A DNA stretch of 31,629 nt, taken from assembly GCA_002396335.1 (NCBI GenBank), contig DGXN01000016.1, forward strand, positions 1-31,629, given 5' to 3'. Shown piece by piece: positions 1-8,633 of the stretch; position 1 is the first letter of the stretch, and each line of letters opens with the position of its first letter. The position numbers were made by a program, and so were the translations under genes. This DNA is from Bacteroidales bacterium UBA4231. Lineage in GTDB: Bacteria; Bacteroidota; Bacteroidia; Bacteroidales; UBA932. The notes under the pieces are model-generated. The model ran no database searches, was not told where the DNA came from, and saw only the letters and a program-made list of their open reading frames with translations.

Positions 1-10
1 GTTACACTTA

Positions 11-127
11 TTAACCCTGGCGCATCTTGAACTTGGGGTTCTTCTTGCAGATAACGTACAGGCGGCCTTTACGCCGGACAATCTTGCAGTCTTCGCTGCG
101 TTTCTTGATGGAGGTCTTGACTTTCAT
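11..127 (-). CDS. rpmJ: 50S ribosomal protein L36
   Basis: This 38-residue protein of the large ribosomal subunit reads [20 protein letters not shown] and ends in NPKFKMRQG, the standard L36 ending. It carries only two cysteines (C14 and C27) and lacks the full CxxC...C...H zinc ribbon, so it is probably the zinc-independent form. The start is the ATG 13 nt after the infA stop. It is the last visible gene of the spc run; rpsM would normally follow but lies outside the window. Confidence 0.95.
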   Translation of the reverse strand: MKVKTSIKKRSEDCKIVRRKGRLYVICKKNPKFKMRQG

Positions 128-140
128 CGTTATCTAGTTT

Positions 141-359
141 TTATTTGTATCTGAAAGAAATTCTTCCTTTGGTTAAATCGTAAGGCGAGATTTCAACTTT
201 GACCCGGTCACCGAGAAGGATATGGATAAAGTTCATCCTCATCTTACCTGAAATGTTGCAGAGGAGGACATGACCGTTTTCCAGCTCCACGCGGAACATT
301 GCGTTGGGGAGGGTTTCAATCACTGTACCGTCCTGCTCGATAGCTACTTGTTTGGACAT
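141..359 (-). CDS. infA: Translation initiation factor IF-1
   Basis: A 72-residue S1-like OB-fold protein that binds the A site of the 30S subunit during initiation. Family landmarks are visible in order: [20 protein letters not shown] near the N-terminus, then [22 protein letters not shown], and [15 protein letters not shown] at the C-terminus. The length is normal for the family. It sits between map and rpmJ, which is the usual Bacteroidetes order, and is surely cotranscribed with them because the gaps are about 15 nt. Confidence 0.98.
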   Translation of the reverse strand: MSKQVAIEQDGTVIETLPNAMFRVELENGHVLLCNISGKMRMNFIHILLGDRVKVEISPYDLTKGRISFRYK

Positions 360-374
360 CGTTAAAAAAACACT

Positions 375-1154
375 TTAAAATTTAATGGAACCATCTTTCT
401 CAATGTAGTCGAATGTCGACAGCTGTTGGGCCTGGCCTTTCCGGACAACAACCGTAAGCTCGTAATGGGCCGCGTTTTTGTGGTCGGCGGTGTGTACTGC
501 CCAACCATTTCTTGCAAGATACACACCTCTGCCGCCTGCGCAAATCATCGGCTCGATACAGATGGTCATGCCGTCTACGAGGCGGGCGCCGTGACCCCTT
601 CTCCCGTAATTCGGGATGCCGGGCTCCTCGTGCATCTGCTTGCCTACGCCGTGGCCTTCCAGCTCACGGACGACGGAAAAACCAAAACTTTCCGCATACG
701 ATTGCACCGCGTATCCGATATCGCCTGTGCGGGCACCCGCAACGGCAGCTTCAATGCCCTTGTACAGGGATGCCTTGGTGACATCCAGGAGCTTCCGGGT
801 TTCGGCATCCACCTCCCCGACAGGGAAGGTGTAAGCCGAATCACCGTTGTAGCCTTTATACAGGGTTCCGCAATCCACGGAGACGATGTCACCCTCTTCG
901 AGGGGACGGTCGGACGGAAAACCGTGCACGACCACATCGTTCACGCTCATGCAGAGCGCTGCGGGGAAGCCGTCAAAACCTTTGAAAGAGGGAATGGCAC
1001 CGTGGTCACGGATAAAGGTCTCGGCCACCTCGTTCAACTTCGCAGTTGTCACACCAGGGGCAACCAGTTTACCGACCTCGGCCAGTGTCCTTGACACCAG
1101 ATCGCCGTTGATCCGGAGCAATTCAATCTCTTCTTCAGTCTTAGGCCTGATCAT
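375..1154 (-). CDS. map: Methionine aminopeptidase, type I
   Basis: Removes the initiator methionine from nascent proteins. The chosen start gives MIRPKTEEEIELLRINGDLV; an upstream in-frame TTG would add eight residues but is a less likely start. The dinuclear metal-site signatures are present: VDCGTLYKGYNGDSAYTF supplies the two aspartates, EGHGVGKQMHEEPGIPNYG the histidine, ICIEPMI one glutamate and HYELTVVV the last. The length of 259 residues fits the short type Ia class. It lies 27 nt after secY in the same operon; adk, present between these genes in many other phyla, is absent here. Confidence 0.96.
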   Translation of the reverse strand: MIRPKTEEEIELLRINGDLVSRTLAEVGKLVAPGVTTAKLNEVAETFIRDHGAIPSFKGFDGFPAALCMSVNDVVVHGFPSDRPLEEGDIVSVDCGTLYKGYNGDSAYTFPVGEVDAETRKLLDVTKASLYKGIEAAVAGARTGDIGYAVQSYAESFGFSVVRELEGHGVGKQMHEEPGIPNYGRRGHGARLVDGMTICIEPMICAGGRGVYLARNGWAVHTADHKNAAHYELTVVVRKGQAQQLSTFDYIEKDGSIKF

Positions 1155-1181
1155 ATCGAAATTCGATAATACATTCAAAAA

Positions 1182-2501
1182 TTACATGCCGGAACGGCCG
1201 GTAAGGCGTCCGGTCTTCATGAGTCCGTCGTAGTGGCGCATCAGCAGATAGCTTTCGATCTGCTGGAGGGTGTCCAGGACAACGCCTACCAGGATCAGCA
1301 GCGAGGTGCCGCCGAAGAAGGAAGCGAACTGGTTGTTCACACCCATGATGTTGGCCAGAGCCGGCATACAAGCGATAATGGCCAGGAAAATGGAACCCGG
1401 GAGGGTGACTCTGGTCATAATGCTGTCCAGGTATTCGGCTGTCTTCTTGCCGGGCTTGACGCCAGGGATGAAGCCGCCGTTCTTCTTCATGTCTTCAGCC
1501 ATCATGGTGGGGTTCACCGTAACGGCGGTGTAGAAGTACGTGAAGACGATAACCAGGAGGCCGAAGACGATGTTGTACCACACGGAAGTGTAGCTCGAGA
1601 AGGCGGCGGCGATACCACGGGTGGCATCATAGCGGCCAAGGAGCATAGGGAACATCATCAGGGCCTGGGCAAAGATGATAGGCATAACGCCGGCGGCATT
1701 CACCTTGAGGGGAATGTACTGGCGCACACCACCATACTGCTTGTTGCCGATCACACGCTTGGCATACTGCACGGGCACTTTGCGGACAGCCTGCACCAGG
1801 GCGATGGCGGCCAGGATGACGAGCACCCAGACGACCATTTCGACCACGAACAGGAGCGGACCGCCGACACCGTTGCCGGTGAACTTCTGGCCGGCCTCGG
1901 CCACAAGGGCGTAAGGCAGACGGGCCACGATACCAATCATGATGATGAGGGAGATACCATTGCCGATACCCCGGTCGGTGATTCTTTCACCCAGCCACAT
2001 CACGAACATGGAACCGGCCATGAGGATGACGGTGGATACCAGGTTGAACCAGAAGGGGCTCCAGGCGACAGTGCGGGCAGCGGCGGGAATCATGCCGGCC
2101 ACATAGGCAGGGCCCTGGATGGCCAGGATGGCCACGGTAAGGTAGCGGGTAATCTGGTTCATCTTCCGACGGCCGCTCTCACCTTCCATCTGCATTTTGC
2201 GGAAGGCGGGAACGAACATGCCCAGAAGCTGGACCACGATGGATGCCGAGATGTACGGCATCACACCCAGTGCGAAGATGGAGGCATTACCGAAAGCGCC
2301 GCCGGAGAACATGTTCAGCAGTCCGACGAGACCTTCCTGGGTGCCGCTGATACCACCCTTCAGAATCTCGGGATCCAGGCCCGGGAGAAGGATGAAGCTG
2401 CCCAGTCGGTAAACCAGCACAAGCAGGATCGTGTAACCGATCCGCTTGCGCAGTTCTTCGATGTTGTAGATATTGCGAATGGTTTCAATAAACTTCTTCA
2501 T
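1182..2501 (-). CDS. secY: Protein translocase subunit SecY
   Basis: The channel subunit of the SecYEG preprotein translocase in the inner membrane. The 439-residue product starts MKKFIETIRNIYNIEELRKR and carries about ten hydrophobic segments. The first contains TILLVLVYRLGSFILLPGL, and the plug and loop that follow are family-typical. The cytoplasmic loop with NPTMMAEDMKKNGGFIPGVKPGKKT and the ending HYDGLMKTGRLTGR are diagnostic. It follows rplO by 8 nt, the standard spc-operon position. Confidence 0.98.
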   Translation of the reverse strand: MKKFIETIRNIYNIEELRKRIGYTILLVLVYRLGSFILLPGLDPEILKGGISGTQEGLVGLLNMFSGGAFGNASIFALGVMPYISASIVVQLLGMFVPAFRKMQMEGESGRRKMNQITRYLTVAILAIQGPAYVAGMIPAAARTVAWSPFWFNLVSTVILMAGSMFVMWLGERITDRGIGNGISLIIMIGIVARLPYALVAEAGQKFTGNGVGGPLLFVVEMVVWVLVILAAIALVQAVRKVPVQYAKRVIGNKQYGGVRQYIPLKVNAAGVMPIIFAQALMMFPMLLGRYDATRGIAAAFSSYTSVWYNIVFGLLVIVFTYFYTAVTVNPTMMAEDMKKNGGFIPGVKPGKKTAEYLDSIMTRVTLPGSIFLAIIACMPALANIMGVNNQFASFFGGTSLLILVGVVLDTLQQIESYLLMRHYDGLMKTGRLTGRSGM

Positions 2502-2509
2502 GGCGAGGT

Positions 2510-2959
2510 TTATTCGATAACAGTTGCTTTACCTCCGGCAGCCTCGATCTTTGTAACAGCAGATTTGGAGAAGGCGTTGGCCTTGACCTCTACAGCAGCG
2601 GTAATCTCACCATTGCCGAGCACTTTCACCAGTTCGCCTTTGGAGGCGATTCCGGCGGCGATGAAGGTATCCACATCGAATTCCTTGAGGCCGAGCTTCT
2701 CGCTGAGGGCCTGGATGGTGGAAACGTTCACACCTTTGTAAGCTACACGGGTAGGGTTGCGGAAACCGAACTTCGGGAGACGGCGCTGGATAGGCATCTG
2801 ACCGCCTTCGAAACCGACCTTGTGCTCGTAACCGGCACGGGCCTGGGCACCTTTGGTACCACGGGTGGCAGTGCCGCCCTTACCGGAACCCTGACCACGA
2901 CCGACGCGCTTGCTGTTATGGGTAGCGCCCTTTGCGGGCTTCAGATTTTCAAGTTTCAT
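2510..2959 (-). CDS. rplO: 50S ribosomal protein L15
   Basis: A 149-residue large-subunit protein with the basic glycine-rich N-terminal tail (GRGQGSGKGGTATRGTKGAQ) that threads into 23S rRNA, followed by RRLPKFGFRNP and a globular C-terminal domain. The mRNA has a clear AGGAGG about 10 nt before the ATG, a strong Shine-Dalgarno site for this phylum. It is flanked by rpmD and secY as expected. Confidence 0.98.
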   Translation of the reverse strand: MKLENLKPAKGATHNSKRVGRGQGSGKGGTATRGTKGAQARAGYEHKVGFEGGQMPIQRRLPKFGFRNPTRVAYKGVNVSTIQALSEKLGLKEFDVDTFIAAGIASKGELVKVLGNGEITAAVEVKANAFSKSAVTKIEAAGGKATVIE

Positions 2960-2971
2960 CTCTAATCCTCC

Positions 2972-3154
2972 TTAGTCAATTACTTCATAAGAAACCAGAT
3001 GGGCTACTTTTGCAAGCATGCCACGGGTGATGGGAGTGTCTTCCACCTCCACCGTCTGGTGCATCCGGCGGATACCGAGAGTCTTGAGGTTAGCGATCTG
3101 ACGCTTGGTCTCTCCATTCTTGGAGCGAACCTGGGTAATTCTAAGCTTTGCCAT
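2972..3154 (-). CDS. rpmD: 50S ribosomal protein L30
   Basis: A 60-residue protein starting MAKLRITQVRS, with the typical central KRQIANLKTLGIRRMHQTVE. It has normal bacterial L30 length and ends SYEVID. It sits 13 nt after rpsE and 12 nt before rplO, in canonical order. Confidence 0.97.
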   Translation of the reverse strand: MAKLRITQVRSKNGETKRQIANLKTLGIRRMHQTVEVEDTPITRGMLAKVAHLVSYEVID

Positions 3155-3167
3155 AGTTCCTCTCGAA

Positions 3168-3686
3168 TTAACCGTTAAACACTTTGCTCATGGGAACACC
3201 ACGCAGGCCGGCCACGGTGTAAGCGTCGCGCATCTCGGTGAGGGCGGCGATGGTAGCCTTGACCAGGTTGTGGGGGTTGGAAGAGCCCTTGCTCTTGGCC
3301 AGAACGTTCTGGACACCGGCGCTCTCGAATACGGCACGCATAGCACCGCCGGCCTTTACACCGGTACCGGGAGCAGCGGGTTTCATGAACACCTCGGCGC
3401 CGCCGAAACGGGAAACCTGCTCGTGGGGGATAGTGGTGTTGATGACGGGAACCTTCACCAGGTTCTTCTTGGCGTCTTCCACGCCTTTGGCGATAGCAGC
3501 GGTAACTTCATTGGCCTTGCCCAGTCCGTAACCGACTACACCGTTCTCATCGCCTACGACGACAATGGCGGCGAAACGGAAGTGACGACCACCTTTGGTG
3601 ACCTTGGTAACACGGTTGATGGCTACCAGTCTGTCCTTGAGCTCAAGGTCAGAGGTCTTTACTCTTTTAACATTTGAATTTGCCAT
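3168..3686 (-). CDS. rpsE: 30S ribosomal protein S5
   Basis: A small-subunit protein involved in decoding fidelity and mRNA unwinding. The N-terminal double-stranded RNA-binding part has [19 protein letters not shown] and [19 protein letters not shown]. The C-terminal domain has [20 protein letters not shown] and ends [12 protein letters not shown]. The length of 172 residues is normal. It follows rplR by 14 nt. Confidence 0.98.
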   Translation of the reverse strand: MANSNVKRVKTSDLELKDRLVAINRVTKVTKGGRHFRFAAIVVVGDENGVVGYGLGKANEVTAAIAKGVEDAKKNLVKVPVINTTIPHEQVSRFGGAEVFMKPAAPGTGVKAGGAMRAVFESAGVQNVLAKSKGSSNPHNLVKATIAALTEMRDAYTVAGLRGVPMSKVFNG

Positions 3687-3700
3687 AGTAGTCTCGATGA

Positions 3701-4063
3701 TTAGAAAGCGAGGCCGCCTTCGCGGGCAGCGTCTGCGAGTGATTTAACTCTGCCGTGGAAGAGGTAACCTCCGCGGTCAAATGCAACCTGGTTGATGCCG
3801 GCGGCGAGGGCGCGCTCAGCGATGGCTTTGCCGACTACTGCGGCAGCCTCGATTCCGCTCTTGCCTTTGGTCTGGGCAGCGAGGGCCTTGTCATTGGAGG
3901 CAGCAGAGACGAGGGTCTTGCCTTCGAGGTCATTGATAACCTGGACGTAGATCTGCTTGTTGGAGCGGAATACGACCATGCGGGGACGCTCGGCGGTACC
4001 GTTTACGTGCTTGCGGATACGATAGTGAATCCGTCTTCTTCTTTCAATTCTATTCAATGCCAT
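3701..4063 (-). CDS. rplR: 50S ribosomal protein L18
   Basis: A 120-residue 5S rRNA-binding protein. The basic N-terminus ([20 protein letters not shown]) precedes the [17 protein letters not shown] strand region, and the C-terminus is the highly conserved [20 protein letters not shown]. The mRNA has AGGAGG shortly before the ATG. It lies between rplF and rpsE. Confidence 0.98.
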   Translation of the reverse strand: MALNRIERRRRIHYRIRKHVNGTAERPRMVVFRSNKQIYVQVINDLEGKTLVSAASNDKALAAQTKGKSGIEAAAVVGKAIAERALAAGINQVAFDRGGYLFHGRVKSLADAAREGGLAF

Positions 4064-4079
4064 AACTCTTTCCTCCTAA

Positions 4080-4640
4080 TTATTTGGCCGAAGCGGTCTT
4101 ACCGGCCTTGCGGCGGAGCTGCTCACCGGCAAACTTGATACCCTTGCCCTTATAAGGCTCAGGACGGCGGAACGAACGGATCTTGGCGGCTATCTGGCCG
4201 ACCAGCTGCTTGTCAGCGCTCTTAAGGATGAGAATGGGGTTCTCACCTTTGCGGACCTGGGGGGTTTCAGCGGTGACTTCCTTGGGGAGCATGATCTGGA
4301 TGTCGTGGGAATAACCCAGAGACATGGTGAGGAGCTGGCCCTGTGCAGCCACGCGGAAACCTACGCCCACGAATTCCTGCTTGATGGTGAAGCCTTCGCT
4401 CACACCCACCACCATGTTGTGGACAAGGGCGCGGTACAGGCCGTGCATGGAGCGGAAACGGGGAAGGTCGCTCGGACGCTCGAATTTGATTTCATTTCCC
4501 TCGATGGTGACTTTGATATCCGCATCTACTTTCTGGGACATCTCGCCAAGGGGGCCTTTCACCTTCACGATATTACCGTCCAAGAGCTCTGCCTTGATAC
4601 CGGCCGGAAGGACTACAGGTAATTTTCCGATTCTTGACAT
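4080..4640 (-). CDS. rplF: 50S ribosomal protein L6
   Basis: A 186-residue protein made of two similar alpha/beta domains that binds 23S rRNA near the factor-binding site. It starts MSRIGKLPVVLPAGI and contains VKGPLGEMSQKV. The C-terminal signature FRRPEPYKGKGIKF is intact. Order and spacing (15-16 nt on each side) match the spc operon. Confidence 0.98.
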   Translation of the reverse strand: MSRIGKLPVVLPAGIKAELLDGNIVKVKGPLGEMSQKVDADIKVTIEGNEIKFERPSDLPRFRSMHGLYRALVHNMVVGVSEGFTIKQEFVGVGFRVAAQGQLLTMSLGYSHDIQIMLPKEVTAETPQVRKGENPILILKSADKQLVGQIAAKIRSFRRPEPYKGKGIKFAGEQLRRKAGKTASAK

Positions 4641-4655
4641 AATGTTCGTTGATGA

Positions 4656-5051
4656 TTAGTATACATAGCAAATAACCTCACCGCCGACATTCAGCTCCTT
4701 GGCCTCTTTGTCAGTGATGACGCCCTTGGAAGTGGAGAGGATGGCGATACCCAGACCGTTCAGGACGCGGGGCATGCCGGCGACGTCGGCATACTTGCGC
4801 AGACCGGGGGTGCTCACGCGCACGATGCTCTTGATAGCGGCGGCTTTGGTCTCGGGATGATACTTCAGGGCGATCTTGATGGTGTTGTACGGGGTACCCT
4901 CAACCACTTTGTAGCTGAGGATGTAGCCCTTTTCGCACAGAATCTTGGTGATGGCGAGCTTCATGTTGGAAGCAGGGATTTCCACCACTTTCTTACCGGC
5001 GAGGTAAGCGTTACGGATTCTGGTCAGATAATCTGCAATAGGATCAGTCAT
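4656..5051 (-). CDS. rpsH: 30S ribosomal protein S8
   Basis: A 131-residue 16S rRNA-binding assembly protein. The N-terminus TDPIADYLTRIRNAYLAGKK and the C-terminal STSKGVITDKEAKELNVGGE followed by VICYVY are characteristic. S8 homologues autoregulate the spc operon in Escherichia coli, but I see no evidence for or against that here. A 73-nt gap separates it from rpsN, much the longest gap in this run. Confidence 0.98.
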   Translation of the reverse strand: MTDPIADYLTRIRNAYLAGKKVVEIPASNMKLAITKILCEKGYILSYKVVEGTPYNTIKIALKYHPETKAAAIKSIVRVSTPGLRKYADVAGMPRVLNGLGIAILSTSKGVITDKEAKELNVGGEVICYVY

Positions 5052-5124
5052 TTTTTTGTCTTTTTGTGGACCGGCGTCGCTGGGGCGCCCGATATCCGAT
5101 TGTTTATAATGTTAAGGTATATTT

Positions 5125-5394
5125 CTACCAGCTGGCCTTCTTGACGCCGGGGATCAGGCCCTGGGAGGCCATTTCGCGGAACTGGATACGGCTGAGGCCG
5201 AAGTCACGCATATAACCCTTGGGACGACCGGTGAGGGAGCAGCGGTTGTGGAGACGTACGGGGCTGGCGTTCTTGGGGAGCTTGTCCAGGGCGGCGTAGT
5301 CACCGGCCTCTTTCAGGGCTGCCCGCTTGGCGGCGTACTTAGCAACTAATTTCGCGCGTTTAACTTCGCGTGCTTTCATTGATTCCTTTGCCAT
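5125..5394 (-). CDS. rpsN: 30S ribosomal protein S14 (long, zinc-independent form)
   Basis: An 89-residue S14 with the conserved core [20 protein letters not shown] and the ending [15 protein letters not shown]. Only one cysteine is present, so this is the long C-minus form rather than the about 61-residue zinc-binding form. The following 73-nt gap before rpsH is GC-rich in part and holds no open gene; I see no convincing terminator in it. Confidence 0.98.
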   Translation of the reverse strand: MAKESMKAREVKRAKLVAKYAAKRAALKEAGDYAALDKLPKNASPVRLHNRCSLTGRPKGYMRDFGLSRIQFREMASQGLIPGVKKASW

Positions 5395-5403
5395 GCTACT
5401 ATA

Positions 5404-6003
5404 TTAGTTATTGTGTTTCTTGAAAGGAAGACCGAAAGCTTTCAGAAGGGCGTGAGCCTCTTCGTCAGTCTTGGCGGTGGTTACGAAAGTGATTTCCACA
5501 CCGTGGATACGGGGGTTCTTGTCGATCTCGATTTCAGGGAAGATGATCTGCTCCTTGATGCCGAGGGTGTAGTTGCCCTGACCGTCCATTTTCTCGGAAA
5601 TACCGTTGAAGTCGCGGATACGGGGGAGAGCCACACGGATGAGGCGCTCGAGGAATTCGTACATGCGGACGTCGCGGAGGGTGACTTTGGCGCCGATGGG
5701 CATGCCCTTACGGAGCTTGAAGTTGGAGATATCCTTCCGGGAAGAGGTGATGACGGCCTTCTGACCGGCGATGATGGAGAGTTCCTCTGCGGCTTCCTCT
5801 ACCAGTTTCTTGTCCTGGGTGGCGTCGCCGACACCTTCATTGAGGGTGATCTTGACGAGCCTGGGGACCTGCATTACGGTAGTGTAGGAGAACTGCTTCA
5901 CGAGAGCGGGAACGATTTCCTCCTTGTAGACCTTCTTGAGGTCGGGGGTATATCCCTTGGGAAGTGCCTGGACTTCTGCGGGTTTGTTTGCTTTCTTTGC
6001 CAT
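5404..6003 (-). CDS. rplE: 50S ribosomal protein L5
   Basis: A 5S rRNA-binding large-subunit protein. The core starts at about residue 20 ([20 protein letters not shown]) and continues through [40 protein letters not shown] and the C-terminal [20 protein letters not shown]. At 199 residues it is somewhat longer than the usual 180 or so, because of a short Lys/Ala-rich N-terminal extension. The annotated ATG lies 2 nt after the rplX stop, which supports it. Confidence 0.97.
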   Translation of the reverse strand: MAKKANKPAEVQALPKGYTPDLKKVYKEEIVPALVKQFSYTTVMQVPRLVKITLNEGVGDATQDKKLVEEAAEELSIIAGQKAVITSSRKDISNFKLRKGMPIGAKVTLRDVRMYEFLERLIRVALPRIRDFNGISEKMDGQGNYTLGIKEQIIFPEIEIDKNPRIHGVEITFVTTAKTDEEAHALLKAFGLPFKKHNN

Positions 6004-6005
6004 AA

Positions 6006-6320
6006 TTACTTAATCTCCTCTCCGGTTGTTTTAGCGATGCGGACTTTCTTGCCATCTACTTCCTTGTGGGCAACCCGGGTGGGTTTGCCGGCGGCGTCCA
6101 TGAGCTGGACGTTGGAGATGTGAATGCCTGCTTCCTGTTTGATAATACCGCCCTGGGGAGCCTTAGGGTTGGGTTTGGTATGCTTGGACACCATGTTGAC
6201 ACCTTCTACGATGACGCGATCCTTGCCGCGCAGCACCTCGAGGACTTTTCCGGTCTTGCCCTTGTCGTTACCGGCATTTACATACACGGTATCGCCTTTC
6301 TTGATATTGAACTTTTTCAT
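6006..6320 (-). CDS. rplX: 50S ribosomal protein L24
   Basis: A 104-residue KOW-fold protein that starts large-subunit assembly. The KOW motif [20 protein letters not shown] lies near the N-terminus, followed by [20 protein letters not shown] and [14 protein letters not shown]. All are family landmarks. It lies between rplN and rplE with gaps of 13 and 2 nt. Confidence 0.98.
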   Translation of the reverse strand: MKKFNIKKGDTVYVNAGNDKGKTGKVLEVLRGKDRVIVEGVNMVSKHTKPNPKAPQGGIIKQEAGIHISNVQLMDAAGKPTRVAHKEVDGKKVRIAKTTGEEIK

Positions 6321-6333
6321 AACTCTCTATTCT

Positions 6334-6699
6334 TTAAAGGACTTCCGGAGCCAGGGAAACGATTTTCATATAGTTCTCGCGGAGTTCGCGGGCCACGGGG
6401 CCGAAGATACGGGTACCGCGGAGTTCGCCGGCGCCATTCAGGAGGACGCAAGCGTTCTCGTCGAAACGGATATAAGAACCGTCGGCACGACGGATTTCTT
6501 TCTTGGTGCGCACGACCACGGCCTTCGTGACGGTGCCCTTCTTGATTTCGCCACCGGGGATGGCGCTCTTGACGGTCACGACGATGGTTTCGCCGATGGT
6601 GGCATAACGGTGACGGGTACCGCCCAGCACGCGGATGCAGAGGACTTCCTTAGCTCCGCTGTTGTCGGCAACCGTTAAACGTGATTCCTGCTGTATCAT
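6334..6699 (-). CDS. rplN: 50S ribosomal protein L14
   Basis: A 121-residue protein of the subunit interface. The start [20 protein letters not shown] and the C-terminal [20 protein letters not shown] are almost invariant in bacteria. It follows rpsQ by 2 nt. Confidence 0.99.
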   Translation of the reverse strand: MIQQESRLTVADNSGAKEVLCIRVLGGTRHRYATIGETIVVTVKSAIPGGEIKKGTVTKAVVVRTKKEIRRADGSYIRFDENACVLLNGAGELRGTRIFGPVARELRENYMKIVSLAPEVL

Positions 6700-6701
6700 A
6701 A

Positions 6702-6956
6702 CTACTTGACTTTTTCTACGATTTCAACTAATCTCCAGTTCTTGGTCTTGCTCAGAGGACGGGTTTCCATAATGCGGACGGTGTCTCCTTCGGAGCACTC
6801 GTTCTTGGCGTCCTCAGCAACGAACTTGGTGGTCTTCTTTACGAACTTGCCGTAAATAGGGTGCTTTTCGTGCGTTTCTACGGCCACGACGATGGTCTTG
6901 TCCATCTTGTTGCTGACCACGATACCTACTCTTTCCTTACGAAGATTTCTTTCCAT
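6702..6956 (-). CDS. rpsQ: 30S ribosomal protein S17
   Basis: An 84-residue OB-fold protein binding the 5' domain of 16S rRNA. Landmarks are [20 protein letters not shown], the [15 protein letters not shown] loop and the C-terminal [19 protein letters not shown]. It lies 15 nt after rpmC. Confidence 0.98.
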   Translation of the reverse strand: MERNLRKERVGIVVSNKMDKTIVVAVETHEKHPIYGKFVKKTTKFVAEDAKNECSEGDTVRIMETRPLSKTKNWRLVEIVEKVK

Positions 6957-6971
6957 AAGACTGCGGTTGCT

Positions 6972-7169
6972 TTAGTTCTGCTGTTTCTCTTTTTCGGCCA
7001 GGATGGTGATCATGCGGGCGATATCCTGACGGGTCTTTCTGATCTTGGAGGTATCCTCCAGGGGAGAGATCGCGTGATTGAGCTTCATGGTGTCCAGGTT
7101 GTTCTTTTCGACCTCGATACGGTCGCGCAGATCGGCGATGGACATTTCACGTACTTCTGTAACTTTCAT
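6972..7169 (-). CDS. rpmC: 50S ribosomal protein L29
   Basis: A 65-residue two-helix protein at the polypeptide exit tunnel. I chose the ATG giving MKVTEVREMSIADLRDRIEV because the mRNA has GGAGGAG centred about 10 nt before it. The alternative TTG five codons upstream overlaps that ribosome binding site. The helix ending in RKTRQDIARMITILAEKEKQ is typical. Confidence 0.96.
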   Translation of the reverse strand: MKVTEVREMSIADLRDRIEVEKNNLDTMKLNHAISPLEDTSKIRKTRQDIARMITILAEKEKQQN

Positions 7170-7187
7170 TTTCTTCTCCTCCAATGA

Positions 7188-7610
7188 TTATTCTTCTACA
7201 TAATCCCTGCGGACCACGAATTTGGTGGCAACGGGAAGCTTGTTGGCGGCAAGACGCATGGCCTCTTTAGCGGTGGCGAGGGAAACACCCTCAGCCTCGA
7301 AGAGGATACGGCCCGGAGTGATAGGAGCGACGAAGCCCTGAGGGTCGCCTTTACCTTTACCCATACGGGTATCCAGCGGCTTGGCGGTGAACGGCTTCAC
7401 GGGGAAGACACGGATCCAGATCTGACCTTCACGGTTCATACGGCGGGAGATAGCCTGACGGGCAGCCTCGATCTGATGGGCAGTGAGCCAGCAGTTTTCA
7501 AGGTTCTTGAGGCCGAAAGATCCGAATGCGAGCTGGTTTCCGCGACCGGAATTGCCCTTCATACGGTTTTTCTGTTCCCTTCTGAATTTGGTTCTTTTAG
7601 GCTGTAACAT
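7188..7610 (-). CDS. rplP: 50S ribosomal protein L16
   Basis: A 140-residue protein of the A-site side of the large subunit. The N-terminal [20 protein letters not shown], the middle [20 protein letters not shown] and [20 protein letters not shown] are diagnostic. It is the first gene of this ribosomal run. In most bacteria rpsC lies directly upstream, but here the next upstream DNA is a promoter and then a divergent unrelated gene. See the separate finding on the split operon. Confidence 0.98.
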   Translation of the reverse strand: MLQPKRTKFRREQKNRMKGNSGRGNQLAFGSFGLKNLENCWLTAHQIEAARQAISRRMNREGQIWIRVFPVKPFTAKPLDTRMGKGKGDPQGFVAPITPGRILFEAEGVSLATAKEAMRLAANKLPVATKFVVRRDYVEE

Positions 7611-7698
7611 TGCTGTAATGTTTTTAAAATTTCCTTATTAATCCCTAACTCATTGAAACTCAGCTGGTTGGGTGCATTTTGCTCCAATTTCGGGATTG

Positions 7699-7729
7699 CA
7701 AAGTTACAAAAAAATTCCGAATCCCCAAA
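7699..7729 (-). promoter_or_regulatory. Promoter for the rplP-rpmJ ribosomal run
   Basis: Read on the minus strand, TTTG (7726-7729) is followed after 19 nt by TAACTTTG (7699-7706), a near-ideal primary sigma promoter of the Bacteroidetes type. Transcription should start at about 7692, leaving a leader of about 80 nt before rplP. The strength fits a ribosomal operon that has lost its upstream genes. Confidence 0.8.
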
Positions 7730-7879
7730 TATTTTTACAAGATTTTTCAACATTTTCGACCGCCGTTTTTGACACATAACTATCACGGATTAACGATAGT
7801 TACAGACTTGGTGCGAAAAAACTTCCCCGCATTTTCGACCGTCGCAAAAACGGCCCGGATGGATTGGTGATTTTTTTGC

Positions 7880-7887
7880 TAACTTTG
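7880..7887 (+). promoter_or_regulatory. -7 element just before the DUF4294 gene
   Basis: TAACTTTG lies only 5 nt before the GTG start codon. The expected transcription start then coincides with the start codon, suggesting a leaderless mRNA. I see no good -33 element at 19-21 nt spacing, so confidence is moderate. Confidence 0.55.
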
Positions 7888-7892
7888 CCCTC

Positions 7893-8633
7893 GTGAAAAG
7901 ATTCCTGCATATCGCGCTTCTGCTCCTTCTGATGCTACCGCTTCACGCGGGCGCGCAGGGGCACGTGCGTCGCGCTATGGAAAAAGCTCGCGCGCGTCAG
8001 GAAGCCATGGCCCACGCCCAGGTCAACAGCGAGAACGGCATATCCTCCGGCGGGTACATGCGCATGAAGGTCGAGAACGGAGACACCACGTACCTCGACA
8101 AACTGCCCGCCATCTACATTTTCGGCCGGGGAAAACACATGAGCGAGAAATCCTGGCGGGATTACTACAAACTGGTCTGGCGCTTTGCCCGCGTATATCC
8201 CTACGCCCAGGCATCCGGACACCTGGTCCGCCAGGTGGACAGCACCCTCAATGCGGAGCACTACGGCTTCATCCGCAAGGAGCGCTACATATCGGCCATC
8301 CAGAAACAGCTGTTCAAGGATTTCGAAAAGCCCATGCGCGACATGACCATCTCCCAGGGCGCGCTGCTGCTGAAACTCATCAACCGGGAAACCGGCATCA
8401 CGCCTTACGAAATCATCAAAAACTACAAAAGCGGGGTGGCCGCCGGTTTCTGGCAGGGGGTAGCCAAACTCTTTGACAATTCCCTCAAAGCCCAGTACGA
8501 CCCCGACGGCGCAGACCGCCAGCTGGAAGAGCTAGTGCAGATCTGGCAACGCGGAGAATTCCGGGACCTGTACTGGTCTGTCTTCTGGGAAGAACCTCCG
8601 GCAGTGAATGTGCCGGAGAGTTACTTCAATTAA
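7893..8633 (+). CDS. DUF4294 family exported protein
   Basis: A 246-residue protein of unknown function. Residues 1-21 form a signal peptide (KRFLHIALLLLLMLPLHAGA) with a likely cleavage after AGAQG. The mature part has the family features MKVENGDTTYLDKLPAIYIF, then YYKLVWRFARVYPYAQASGH, and a charged helical C-terminal half. The GTG start is the only in-frame start that gives the complete signal peptide. The gene is monocistronic and its stop codon overlaps the stop of the convergent DUF4270 gene within a TTAA. It probably acts in the periplasm or envelope, which is inferred from the signal peptide alone. Confidence 0.85.
   Translation: MKRFLHIALLLLLMLPLHAGAQGHVRRAMEKARARQEAMAHAQVNSENGISSGGYMRMKVENGDTTYLDKLPAIYIFGRGKHMSEKSWRDYYKLVWRFARVYPYAQASGHLVRQVDSTLNAEHYGFIRKERYISAIQKQLFKDFEKPMRDMTISQGALLLKLINRETGITPYEIIKNYKSGVAAGFWQGVAKLFDNSLKAQYDPDGADRQLEELVQIWQRGEFRDLYWSVFWEEPPAVNVPESYFN

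Noticed and set aside
1233..2741. 502-codon plus-strand open frame opposite secY and rplO
   Set aside because: Its His/Asp/Gly-rich composition is what antisense of a membrane protein gives, and both genes beneath it are certain.
5052..5124. Possible internal promoter or terminator between rpsN and rpsH
   Set aside because: The GC-rich part gives no clean stem with a T-run, and no TAnnTTTG with a spaced TTG was found.
7611..7698. Ribosomal-protein leader or riboswitch before rplP
   Set aside because: About 80 nt of AT-rich leader without a convincing conserved stem or a known motif that I can recognise.
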